A stretch of DNA of 64,000 nucleotides from Hermatobates lingyangjiaoensis (Eukaryota; Arthropoda; Insecta; Hemiptera; Hermatobatidae): NCBI GenBank assembly GCA_026182355.1, contig JAPFBL010001617.1, positions 7,503,001-7,567,000 of the forward strand. Direction: 5' to 3'. Within the stretch, counting starts at the first letter, position 1, and each line of letters opens with the position of its first letter. The position numbers and the translations under genes are program-made. Below the pieces are notes generated by a model. That model worked only from the letters and a program-made list of their open reading frames with translations, searched no databases and was not told the DNA's origin. Of the stretch, positions 34,293-45,000 are shown piece by piece.

Positions 34293-36450
34293 ATTTTGTT
34301 TTTGTGAAATTTTGATGGTCATGAAAGTATATTTTATATGAAAGCGGTCCGTGTAGTAAAAAAGTTTAAAACTACACTCTTTGAGAACAATGCACAGTTG
34401 AATATCTTATATGTTTTAAACTTTTTCTTTTTAGTTTCATTATTTTATTTAAAGATTCAAGTTCAATGTAACCTCTTATATTTTCGTAAGAACTGCATTA
34501 AATTTTCATCATTACACAGGTGATTTTTATCCATCTACATCATTACTTACATACTAACCTACTGTCAATAGATTTTTTTTTACTATAATATGAAAAGAGA
34601 TGCTCTTTATTATCATTATTTGAGTATTTTCTTTATGAAAGAGATGAGAAATAATGTTAATAGGGCCAGAGAGAAACTAATAAGGAGAAAAAGTGGCATC
34701 AGTACAAGAATGAAATGCAAAGTAGAACGTAGTGTTGGTGAATAGCAAGAGCGAGTTGAGCGCTGAGCCAGAAACATGTGCACCGTCAATAGTGTTTAAC
34801 GACCGAAGCGGCAGGTGCTCATCTAGTCAATGAATGAAAGTTAATTTTTTTTACCTCCCTAAAAGAGTTTATGTTTTTACTCTTACCTTCCTTTTTAGCA
34901 ACCTTTCCTAAAAATTATTGAAGTATGTTAATAACATTTGCAAGATTTTTGGCAAAGGTACAAAGAACAATTTATTAAATTTTAGAGCAAGTTCTCATAT
35001 TTATCACAGCAAGATAAGAGGAATTTCAGTAGTTGTTATAATTCTGCAATAATATAGAAACGTACAGGTCAATGGAAAAAAAACAGTATGTCATCACATT
35101 AGGTTTTATAATGTCACAGATTGATCAGAAAATTAGCAATTTCTTTATAATATTATCCTTATGAACATACATTTGTGTTGTAATTAACCCATTAAGTACC
35201 ACAGGCCCTAAATGGGGATCAGCCAATTTTTAATTTTTTTTTAGTCAGAAAAGCACTTTCTCATTTTCGCTTTTTTTTAATCCTAGCATTAAATGAGAAG
35301 CTATTGTAATATTGGATTCAAATAATTTTAGATTTGGCGGTTAGAAATTCACCTCCATTATTATGGAGTGATAATAATCACTAATAGTAGTGATTATTAC
35401 TATAAAAAAGTTTAAAATAATTATGTAGTAATAATAATAATCATTCTCTTAAATAGTCATGACTTATGTAAATAAATTATATTACAAAAAAATAATTATA
35501 AAAATAATAATATATATTTTATAGTTATGTTATATATTTTGAAATACATAATAATATATATTAAATAAAATTTAAATTTTTGGATGAAATAATAGCCATT
35601 GACTATGGCTGTTTTTCAGAATACATGTAAAATTAAATGCGGCATCATGGTTTAGCAAGGCACATAAGTTAAATTGATATGATTATTTCTAAAATGTTTA
35701 CCTTTTAGTAAACTACTTTGAATGTCACAAATAATGAAGGAGGTCCTAGTTCAGGTATTCAGTCGACATGTTACACATCCAATAAAATTTATTTTAAGAA
35801 ATATTATTTTCCATTCAATCAACAATAAAGTCCAATCGACGCACGTCTTTTGACAAAGTCTGTTATTCTGATAAAAGTTGTTAGAAAACGTCTTTTATAA
35901 TTCTAACTTCCTTGCAGAAAAAAATTGTTTAATGAAAGAAGAGTTTGCTTTATGCATGCGTTTGCGTAACATGTCATTTGCTGACATTGTAGTTTGCACT
36001 TGTGCATCGTTGAAGAGAACCATTTCAGACATGATATGACTTTAAAGTCAAGTTTTCTTTCTGGTTCCCGTTCTGTAGGAAAAAGGAAGCCTCAATGCGC
36101 CTGGACAAACTTGAGCATACATGCTCAAGTCCGTTTGTCAAAAGTCTTTTGACAAAAGTTACTTAAACAAAATAAATTGACAAATATTATTTAAATAAAT
36201 TTGTTCTAACAATTTAAAAATTGATTAGATTGTTTTGTTGAAATAAAGAAATTTATTGATGATTTTATAAGTTTAATTGAGTGAGAATAGCAAATAATGT
36301 TTATACGTAGGGACTGAAAGAGGAAACATCAATGCATTTTTTTTTAATTTTTACAATAATCAAATAGGTGTAATCTATTTCATATAAAGGTTTTCCGTGA
36401 CAGAAGGACGCTACTATAGAAACTGTGAGAAAAGATATTGAAAGATAGGT
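34293..36450. other. A+T-rich sequence with a small hairpin
   Basis: At 35371-35398 TAATAATCACT and AGTGATTATTA form an 11-bp stem around a 6-base loop. At 35184 TTAACCCATTAAGTACCACA resembles a piggyBac-type end, but no matching opposite end was found. The rest shows nothing. Confidence 0.35.
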
Positions 36451-36650
36451 TGTCGAGAAACGCGGCGAGTCAAACGGGCTGCCTTGTCAGATCCACTATA
36501 AATCTGACCCTGTAGGGCAGGCAGTTCAACTGTCATGGCTAACTAGAGCCAGGAAATCCCTCTTTTTGTTGCAATCCCTCTCTAATCCTGTTTGGTGGGT
36601 GCCCAGTGATTCCGGCCAGCTCAACATGACCGCTGGCACTCATTCTTTAT
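36451..36650. other. G+C-rich island of unknown origin
   Basis: A bounded G+C-richer block (for example CGCGGCGAGTCAAACGGGCT and CCCAGTGATTCCGGCCAGC) in A+T-rich DNA. No open frame with a recognisable domain and no tRNA-like promoter boxes. Possibly a retrotransposon fragment. Confidence 0.3.
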
Positions 36651-36944
36651 AGTTCTTTCTGTTCCTTTACTCCCAACAAACTCCTCCAGGCTGAATTTCA
36701 CCCCATTTGCTTCCCTCTGTCCTTTTATTGCACTCTCTTCTTCTCTGTCTAGAACAACTTCTTCCACGCACATCCGCTAACCGAATAGAAAGAAAACCAC
36801 TTTCATTGTTATATGGTTACACACAGACACCAACAAGATGTGTTCTCAAGGTACATTATAAACACTACATTTGTATAGAAAATAAAAAGAAAATCAACCA
36901 CATTATCTACTTCCTATAAGTATATATAGTAATTAATAGTAAAA

Positions 36945-37645
36945 TATAGTAATAATGAGCAAATTAGATCTGGAGATTTTGACGGATTTACATGTTTTGA
37001 GTTCTCCAAAGTCCTTTTTATTTCACTTGAAGTATAAAATAGTATCATGAAAAAATTCTATCACCAAATTTTGACGGATTTACTTGTTTTGAGGAACGAA
37101 AAAATCTTCATTGTTCTCTAATTATCTGTTTAGCGTTAAAAGAACATTTTCTGAAATCATAAAATGAATCATAACATCCATTTCTGTTTATGCAATTTTT
37201 ACAAAATGCATTGACCTCTTCCACAATAAAGTGCCATATTTAGGTATGATTTCATTTTGATCCACCAAACGGTTTGGCTTTTACTTTCTTCAAAACCTTT
37301 CAGATTCCATCATAGGTAAAACTTACATTTAAAAAAATAATCCAGTGTTTTAAAAATTGAGGATATTTTCCCTTGTTGCTTCTGTCATTTCCATGACAAT
37401 GCCGAATTTCATGACTCTAGAACTAGCAGTTTAGGAGAGAAAAAATATTTAAAAACTGTCCGAAGAAATGACATTTCTATAACGCAATATGCCCCTAAAC
37501 AATAAGGCACACCTACACTATAATGTGCATTTTTATGTAAAATACTAATTATATCCATCAAACTCAGAGTGTCCACAAACTTTTGGATAAACACCCAGCC
37601 ATCCATCCAACGTGTCCACAAACGTCCACACACACATACACATAC

Positions 37646-37691
<46 letters not shown>

Positions 37692-38930
37692 TACACACAC
37701 ACACACACATGCACATACACATGCTCACATACACACACCCACACATGCACACACGCAGGCAGACACACACACGCAAGAAGCACACACGCAAACACGCACA
37801 CACACATGCACACGCATACGCACATGTACACACATCCACACACGAACACACACATCTTCGAGAAAACAACAAAAAAGATCTTTGGAGACCCCAAAACATA
37901 TAAATCCATGAAAATCTGGATATCGAATTTATTCATGGTCACTATACTTTACCTATGGTTAATTAACAATTATAACTATATCATTATATTGTTAAAAAAT
38001 GACATTGGTGTCCTCAAAACAAGTAAGTTCGTCGGATACCTGATATATAAAAATTGGAAAAATCTTCTTTGAATAATGGATCACCTGCTATACTGGTGGT
38101 ATCTGTTTACATTTACTTTACTATCAGTAAAGTATAGTAATCATGAAAAAATTTGACATCAATATCTTTCCAGACTTACATGTTTTGTGGTACAGCAAAT
38201 CCTTGTTTGACGTTTTTTCGATGATTTAGGTATGTTTGTGGATGGGTGGTGTGTATCCAAAAGTTTGTTGCTACGCTGCAGTCGAGACCATTTTATGGAT
38301 CAAATTGAAATTTTATAGAAAGATGGGCTACATAGTATAGATGTGCCCTATTAATTAGGGGCAATATTGCATGATGAAAATGCCACTTTGTTGAACAAAA
38401 TGTGGTTTTACACTACTTTTTTTTTCAAACATTTAATCTAGAGTCTTGAAATTTTAGCATCGTATAGGTGACAGAAGCAATAAGTAAAAAAAATCCTCAG
38501 ATTTTAAAAACTGTTGAAACTATTTTTTTCCATTAAAATGTAAAAATGATGACTTTGATTGAATCTCACAGCATTTAAGCAAGATAAAGCCATACTGTTT
38601 GAGCGATCAGAATGAAACCATATTTACAAATAGGATATTTACTTATATGAGGATAAGTTGAGGATATTTTTTTAAAACATCCGTTAACAAGAAAGGGCGC
38701 TGTGAACCATTATATGATTTAAGAAAATGTTTTTTTTAACGCCAAAAGGCTAATTAGATAACAATCAAAATTTACAAAAAAAATTGGACATAAAATTTGA
38801 AATTTTTAAAAAAATAATACAATCCGATTACCGCAAAGCCATAAATGCTGACAATTTGTCTTGGAATAATGGATCACCTACTGTACCCATTTGTGTACAA
38901 TTTTTAAATTAAATTAGAAATATTTTAAGT
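36945..38930. mobile_element. Nested cluster of family A copies
   Basis: At least three pieces in different orientations. Two plus-strand left-end pieces come first (36945-37040 and 37041-37105, each with GATTTTGACGGATTTAC or a close form). A minus-strand copy follows, about 37110-37965, ending at TTTACCTATGG and enclosing the (CA)n array. A plus-strand copy begins at 38112 (ACTTTACTATCAGTAAAGTA) and runs to about 38930, with ACATGTTTTG at 38177. Short family words also lie between 38000 and 38100 (GATCACCTGCTATACT at 38079). Repeated insertion into copies of itself is the simplest reading. Confidence 0.65.
37612..37860. repeat. (CA)n-rich microsatellite array inside a family A copy
   Basis: About 250 bases of CACA-type repeat, pure at 37648-37685 and interrupted by ATAC, GCAC and CCCAC variants elsewhere. 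It occupies the same position in the element as the short CCCACCCACC/CACACA tracts in other copies, so it looks like an expansion of that tract. The long open frames across it on both strands come from the repeat and are not genes. Confidence 0.95.
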
Positions 38931-40514
38931 GAATCGAGAAAATGAAATTGTTATTTAGAGGTTTAATTTTACTGTTTCTGTGCAATGATAGGATGTACAA
39001 CATGACAGGTATTGCCGAGGAGCGCACGAGTACGATTAAATTCGGGCCCTCAGTTTAATAATTTTAATAACTTGTTAGATTGATTAATGATTTCTCGTTT
39101 CTTATAATTTAGCCATATGTAAATAGATGGTATACTTTATTAATTGTAATGTATGAACAGCAATATAAATTATTTTACATAAAATCATTTATTTGTCAAC
39201 AAGTTTAACACTGTATTTAATTATTTAGAGTTGAATGTATACAAGTCCAAATTTTTGATATTAATATTTTAACTTTTAAATGTTTCTGTTTTGGCGAGTG
39301 TGGCATGTTAGTACCATTCATGGCTTATGTATATAATTATTTGCACATGTATACCACACAAAGTAAGATGTAGGTTTATGTTTATATTAGACCAGAGTAC
39401 AAACAATGTTTTTGCCAAATCTAATTTTAAGAACACTAATTTTCTTTATAAAAGAAGAATATCAAGTTAATGCATAAGAAATAAATGTTTTTTATTAGAA
39501 AAATACCAAAAAATATACATATTTACTGTAGCTAAGTCGATATTGCATTTTCCTGTATTGTTTAAACACATTTTATGAGCATCTCTGAACTGCCACACAA
39601 GAATACTGACATTTTCATAAAAAGTTACAACGCTAAACTAAGAATAGAATTGTATATATAATAACAATTAAAAATAAAAAAATATTATATAGCTTTTACA
39701 AAAGTATACATTAAACTAAAAAACATGTACAATTTAAAGAATAGTGTTATTTATACTATGAAACTTCTTACTTCGGAAATTTAATTTCTCTCTCAATTAG
39801 TTTCAGAGCATGTCCAATTTCTAGAGGTGTTTCATAGGTCGTAAAGCAAAAAAGAGTTAATTTGGGCAAGTCAAGGTAACACCAAGGATATCAGGAAGAA
39901 ACAAGCATAATATTATCTGCTAAACAGATTTTTCTATAGAATTTCTTTACGAACTGTTAAATATTGACAAAATCTGAAACTGGTAGAATAAGGAATAACA
40001 TATTTACATTTGCTATGTAAAGTGTTTAATTTTTTTTTTTAAATTTTTGAAATAATCTCTGAGTTATTAGCAATAACATTATTATGCTTCAAATATAGTA
40101 TTACCTGCAAACAGACAATGTATTTGTTAACTCTGTTTTTACTAACTTATTGTTTTCTTTGCTTGCTTTTTATACATTCTGGCTCTCTTCCATTTCAAAC
40201 CACGAATGTCCAAATTTACTTCGGTTTAGACGTTGATATATTTATATTTATGTCCTATTTAAGTTACTGGTGAATGACATGAACTGACAGTGAAAGCGGA
40301 TATGTGCGGTGATGAAAGCAGGGAGGTAAGACAGGTATTTAAAGGTCGTAAAAGAAAAAGAAAGAGAAAAAAAATTAGGAAAGTCAGTACAAACCAAAAA
40401 GTTCGGGGAGACATACGTAAAGCATATCTACTAGATTAACCCTGCTAGGTAAAGCAGGTAATTAACATTGAATATAATTTGAATAAATTATTACTAATGT
40501 TTAAAGTATTTCAT
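38931..40514. other. A+T-rich sequence, little recognised
   Basis: A short block near 39010-39060 (GAGTACGATTAAATTCGGGC then CCTCAGTTTAATAATT) resembles the reverse complement of 43375-43410 (AAACTGAGGGCCCTCAATCT and following), so a small family B fragment is likely. Nothing else is seen. Confidence 0.35.
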
Positions 40515-40834
40515 GTATTGTTGAAGAACACAGCATATTCTGCATTCACGACTTTTTAAGTAGCTGTTCTTTTTTCCTAATTACACTTCTATGTTACAGA
40601 GGCAATGCAAATAGCAAATTTCCCAGGGACATTTTCATGCAAAAAACATAGTCCAATAACTACTAAAATGTATTCACTACTAACTTAATATTATAAGAGA
40701 AAACACAAACTTTCGAACCCGTAGGTCATCCTGAGGTAGAAGAAAATAATAAAACAGATAAATAACAACTCAAAGTAACAGAACAACAGAATACGATTAG
40801 AAATAACACATAAGGTATAACAGTAGAAAGAGGT
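40515..40834 (-). repeat. Left inverted arm of the 40.5-kb PLE
   Basis: About 320 bases, reverse complement of 41949-42254 with scattered mismatches and small indels. Confidence 0.8.
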
Positions 40835-40838
40835 AGTG

Positions 40839-40886
40839 TGGAGTACCTTAACGCCAACCTTTTGGAGTACTTTTCGCCAACTTCTA
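40839..40886 (+). repeat. 24-bp tandem duplication at the arm/RT junction
   Basis: Two successive 24-base units, each beginning TGGAGTAC and containing CGCCAAC, with about five differences. The second unit encodes GVLFANFY, the RT palm motif before the catalytic block. The first has an in-frame stop. Confidence 0.6.
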
Positions 40887-41621
40887 TATGGGAAGCAATG
40901 AAAAGAGGTATTTTCCACCTTGTCGAAGCCACCCATATATTGTTGGTACATTGATGATATGTTTGTAGTTTCCGATGACAGCAACAAAATTTCTCAGCTA
41001 CATCAACGCCTCCAAGAGGTCTCTCGTCTAAAATTAACCTTAGAACACAGCAGTGACAGCCAATTCCCCTTCTTGGATGTGCTCGTTAGAAGTGGAATTG
41101 ACTGTTTCCATATGGAGGTCTACACTAAACCCACCAACTCTGGACATTGCCTGAATGGGCAAAGTGAGTGCCCCACCTCCAGGTATAAACAAGCTACCAT
41201 TAGTGCCTACGTCAGAAGAGCTATAACGCACTGCAACGATCGAAGCAGCATACACAAAGAACTTGACAGAACCACCCAGGTGTTGGTCAATAATGGCTAC
41301 TTCAATACAGATGTGGACAAAGAAATCGCTAAACACATGGACAAGTGGTGTTCCCGAGGTGGGAAAGTCGAACAGGTCAAGAGTGAAACGATACCGCTGT
41401 ACTATCGTTCCAACATGTCCACGCAATACAAACAAGATGAACAAGCTTTGCAAAAAATCATAGCGGTTCATGTGAAGACGACGAATGAAAGGGATACGCT
41501 ACGTCTTAACATTTACTATAATATTAAAAAAACGAGCAGCTTGCTAATAAAAAATAATTGCCAAAAGGAGGCAACTGAAGTTCAGTCGGGACTGTGCAAC
41601 CCTACCAACCCGATAAATTGA
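40864..41621 (+). pseudogene. PLE reverse transcriptase, C-terminal half, with start of GIY-YIG linker
   Basis: From 40864 one frame reads GVLFANFYMGSNEKR, the RT block before the active site. After a single frameshift near 40910 a 233-codon open frame follows. It has CWYIDDMFVV (catalytic YxDD box), FPFLDVLV (the FLDV strand typical of PLEs), YTKPTNSGHCLNGQ and SRYKQATISAYVRRAITHC (thumb), and then the linker to the nuclease. PLE reverse transcriptase copies element RNA at chromosome breaks or ends. Normal PLE proteins are several hundred residues, and the N-terminal RT fingers and palm are missing here. The ATG at 40920 is internal and not a real start. The catalytic Asp pair is intact, but the reading frame is not. 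Confidence 0.85.
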
Positions 41622-41904
41622 CATGACCACGACGAAACTCTCAAGGCGTCTCACCATGCACCTCGCTACTGGAGCATCGAAGGCGTACGTGGAGAATAAA
41701 CACCACAATTCACTCACGCGTAAGATGGTTATAGATGGAACGTCCATTTTAAATTTTAATAGAAATCCTCTAAATTTACAAATTCTGGAAGCCATCTATA
41801 TAAAGCAAAAATGCCCAGAGCTTAAATTACAATCCAGCGAAATGTTTGTTATACCCACTTCCAGAAACTTTGACAATAAAGTTAAATTAACAAGGACAGA
41901 GTGA
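41614..41904 (+). pseudogene. PLE GIY-YIG endonuclease domain, C-terminal part
   Basis: In the frame of 41623 the sequence reads stop-IDMTTTKLSRRLTMHLATG, where the usual YIG strand YIGMTTTKLSRRL has its Tyr replaced by TAA and Gly by Asp. ENKHHNSLTRKMVIDGTSIL and then LNLQILEAIYIKQKCPELKL complete the fold, with the Glu of the E-A-x-Y-I-K block kept. The nuclease nicks target DNA during insertion; here its YIG motif is destroyed and the frame is shifted relative to the RT at about 41595-41620. It ends at the TGA after 41901, just before the right arm. The order RT then GIY-YIG confirms a PLE. Confidence 0.85.
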
Positions 41905-41948
41905 TGGCTGGTTAACCTCCCGGACGCTAGGAGCGCCAGCTTGACATA

Positions 41949-42254
41949 TTACCTCTTTCTATTGCTATCCCTTATGTGTGTATTTCTAGTCGTATTCTGT
42001 TATTCTGTTACTTTGAGTTGTTATTTATCTGTTTTATTATTTTCTTCTTCCTCAGGATGACCTACGAGGTCGAAAGTTTGTGTTTTCTCTTATAATCTTA
42101 AGTTAGTAGTGAATACATTTAGTAGTTATTGGCCTATGTTTTTTGCTGGAAATTTACTATTTGCATTGCCTCTGCAATATAGAAGTGTAATTAGGAAAAA
42201 AGAACAGCTACTTAAAAAGTCGTAAATGCAGAATCTCCTCTGCTCTTCAAGAAT
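41949..42254 (+). repeat. Right inverted arm of the 40.5-kb PLE
   Basis: About 306 bases, inverted partner of 40515-40834. Contains the damaged hammerhead-like stretch at about 42050-42078. Confidence 0.8.
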
Positions 42255-43171
42255 GTATGTTTGGATGAAGATCTGCTGCCAACTTATACAAGTATTCCAT
42301 GTGTGAACTTCAGTTAATGATTACATATTATATATTGTTTAACTCATCAAATTGAGTTAATTATTGAGACACTTTTAATTAAGATTAATAATAAATAGTT
42401 CTTAGAACTAAAATACAAAATAAATATTAGTTTTATTAGTGGCTAAAGATTTTTTGTAATGCAGAAAAATTATGAAATTATGATGTTGATCAGCATACAA
42501 ATCAAGGCTATGATAAATAAGCCAGGAAGTCCCCAGGTTGGTGGAGCTGCGTCACTAAGTCTTTGCCATTTAAGTAGTACTGTTTGTGAGTTACGATACG
42601 CTCAAACTCATGCGTTGAAATAAAATTCCACACCCAATAACTGCTCACCCTTTTCAAATAACATTTTTGGTACCCACTAATTTGAGTGACTGAAGCGATT
42701 CCTCACAACCCTCGTCTGATGAGACGAGCTTGACAAAAAAATAACGTAATTCAGTCAATCTAATTTAATTTTTGATATCTTCCGACTATGGTCAATAAAA
42801 TATTAATGCCAACTTTACTATATTATACATGTGAAAAAATGTGGAGTAATTGAAAAAGACATCGTGTTAGGTAAAGGTAGTAGTCATTTTAATTTGTATA
42901 AAAGTGTAGAATGACTGAGCTGTTAGTGAATTAACGCCCGAAGCAGAGGGTGTGTCCTAATGGACACCTCGCTGACATCCCGCTATCCACAGTCAGCCCA
43001 TTAGTGACTGCTTCTTCTTCAATCAATAACTCCCTTCACTATCATTTCCAATTATAACATATTCAATGTTTTTTTTATTTTACTATCATCATATACATCT
43101 TACTTTTAATTGTTTAAATCAATTTCATCAATAGATTTTTTTGCAGGACTATAACTAGAGTATAATGCACA
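42255..43171. other. A+T-rich sequence with a perfect 7-bp hairpin
   Basis: CTCGTCT-GATG-AGACGAG at 42711-42728 is a perfect small hairpin. A G+C-richer patch at 42930-43010 resembles one at 34760-34820 in a few words (AACGACCGAAGCGGCAGG versus AACGCCCGAAGCAGAGGG). No gene seen. Confidence 0.4.
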
Positions 43172-44490
43172 AATCAGAAGTAGAACTGACACACCCCTAC
43201 TATAAGTAAGCATAATACCAAACTTGTTAAGAACCAACTGATGTTTTAATGTTTTGTTATCTAATACGGCTATATATGCATCTTAGTCAATATGTACCAT
43301 TGGTTTACATGTGGCTATAATAACTTTATCAGTTATAAGATAAGTGAAATCATTGATCAATTCGACATATTATTAAACTGAGGGCCCTCAATCTCACCGG
43401 ACTCGTACGCTCCGCATCCATATTGTCATATTGTGTATCCCATTGTTGTAAATAAATCCAACTTCAGTTTTTAAATTTTTAATGTCCTTCATAAATGAAC
43501 ATAATAAACGATTCATAATAACATCCTCCATTTAGACATTTTTATCAAAAATGATTAATTTTCACTTCATTTTAATAAATAAAAAACCCTCTGTGGGAGA
43601 TGACATATCAAAAATATTAATAGAATGAAACGTTTATAGCTCGTCCAATATACGATGGTTTCATAAAATGCCCCTCATAGGGATATGGATATGGAGCATT
43701 AATTTTAAGGAGTGTCACAAGAACAACGAATGAACACATGGACTGATGCTTCTGATTTTAATAAAGAGCACTAAATTAGAAATAATGATCAGACATAAAT
43801 TAGTAATAGCAACAGTGTAAATAATTTGTTTTCAATCTTAGAAATAACGGAATACTTGGCAATGAGTTAGGAAATAATTTGGAAATGTTTGGAACCATGG
43901 AAATATGGTTCCACTTCATCATTTATTCCACTCCACACCAAATCCTTCAGAGGAGAGGAACAAACAAATAAATCAAGAAAAAAGCATTTAAAGAAAGTCA
44001 GGGAGAGCTGTGTCCAACCTTGTTAAAAAACCTCATTCGAATTGTACTTACATTCGCAAAAATGTTTTATCTTCAAAGGGAGAATTTAAAAGTATAGATA
44101 GAACAACTATAAGAAGTTTGTTTACTTATCTACTATGAATGGAAGCTGCATTTGACATCACACAAAGAATGCACACTCTCTGGCTAGAAGGAGTAGAAAC
44201 ATCCGATCACATTATATCTGTATTCTAGGGAATCACCTGGAACAGACAAACATTTTTGTCAAATCATAGCTAAAACTATAGAAGTGAAGGCAACTTTTCT
44301 ATATACATTTATGAAGGTCATTAAAGAACTTAAAAATTGAAGTTGGATTTATTTACAACAATATGGTAGGATACACAATATGAGCCTCACACATTTCCCG
44401 GATTTTTAATTGATAGTCTTAAAATCAATTTGTTCTCAACAAGTTTGATATTGCATGCAAGTGCAACAAGTTGAGTGCAGGTCACTCAGA
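43172..44490. mobile_element. Family B foldback of two non-LTR 3' ends
   Basis: The left part (43172-43500, minus) and right part (44310-44490, plus) share, in inverted order, the A-type right end (TACTATAAGTAAGCATAATA or its complement), CATATTGTGTATCC and TTGTAAATAAATCCAACTTC. The right part is preceded by a non-LTR C-terminal relic. The left part also matches 20578-20830, including GACTCGTACGCTCC. It looks like two 3' ends joined head to head, or one inserted into the other. Confidence 0.55.
43990..44340 (+). pseudogene. Non-LTR retrotransposon C-terminal relic
   Basis: At 44175-44225 the frame reads TLWLEGVETSDHIISVF, equivalent to the ET-x-x-HI zinc-finger-like tail of jockey/R1-type ORF2 proteins, with both Cys positions substituted. 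GITWNRQTFLSNHS follows after a stop. Upstream phrases (43990-44100) are parallel to 48590-48700 at DNA level. It sits directly upstream of the right-hand 3' end at 44490. Confidence 0.5.
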
Positions 44491-44689
44491 TGTTTTAATG
44501 TTTTAAATTTTAATGTAACCTATATCTTTTATCAAATTTCCATGTAAGTAGTGATTGTTTTAATTTTTTTAATGGTTTAACTTAAAAATAATTTAAGGTA
44601 ATTGTTTCTTATTATTAATGTAACTTGATATATAATATATATAAGCATTGCTAAAATTCATTAACACTGCAACGTACCTGACTCTCCTA

Positions 44690-45000
44690 TTTCCATAAGA
44701 TCCCACATCCCAAAACTATAACAGTTTCTGAGAGATTTTCTGCCTTTGCTGACTACTACTTACAACCTAATGTTGTCACACTCCCTTATGACATGTCTGT
44801 CACTTCATTCTACGCATCTACTTACCGGTCTGAGGGTTTTAATGCTCGTATATACCTTCTTGATAGCATTATTCCTCTTTATACTCCTTTCAAATATTTT
44901 TCTGCTTCATTGGCACTCTGTTTTTATGCAAGATGACTTTAAGTTTATGATGACAGTACTATTGCCTTGAAGAGGATAAAGCTTGTTGATCATCTGTATC
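44690..45000 (+). pseudogene. PLE reverse transcriptase N-terminal fragment with internal deletion
   Basis: One frame reads VSERFSAFADYYLQPNVVTL, then PYDMSVTSFYASTYRSEGFN. The first block matches the PLE motif around S-x-F-x-DxxLQP...TLP, and the second the MDVTSLYTNIP-x-x-EG palm motif (here M-S-V-T-S-F-Y-A-S), with the intervening ~25 residues missing. After a frameshift, DDFKFMMTVLLP resembles NDFxFxxxYYLQ. No YxDD block follows. A hydrophobic frame overlapping this (44746-44970) is mostly a shifted reading. Confidence 0.45.

Larger units (their letters stand above)
40515..42254 (+). mobile_element. Penelope-like element relic with ~310-bp inverted terminal arms
   Basis: Left arm 40515-40834 and right arm 41949-42254 are inverted copies that share, among many words, TGCATT(T)ACGACTTTTTAAG, CCTAATTACACTTCTAT and GTCATCCTGAGG. 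Between them lie a truncated PLE reverse transcriptase and GIY-YIG nuclease on the plus strand. Inverted LTR-like arms around a 5'-truncated body are a known PLE insertion form. The right arm reads CAGGATGACCTACGAGGTCG followed by AAAGT, a damaged hammerhead-like core (GACCT/AGGTC could form stem II). Target-site duplications were not found. The arms have diverged visibly, so the insertion is not very recent. Confidence 0.8.

Noticed and set aside
35184..35203. TTAACCC start resembling a piggyBac-type terminus
   Set aside because: No opposite GGGTTAA end or inverted repeat was found nearby, so the word alone is not enough.
37564..38072. Several overlapping 100-180 codon open frames rich in Thr-His or Cys-Val
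   Set aside because: They are readings of a (CA)n array in every frame on both strands. No stop occurs in the repeat, so the length carries no information.
41040..41471. 143-codon minus-strand frame opposite the PLE RT
   Set aside because: It is a shadow of the plus-strand RT, which has the YIDD and FLDV motifs.
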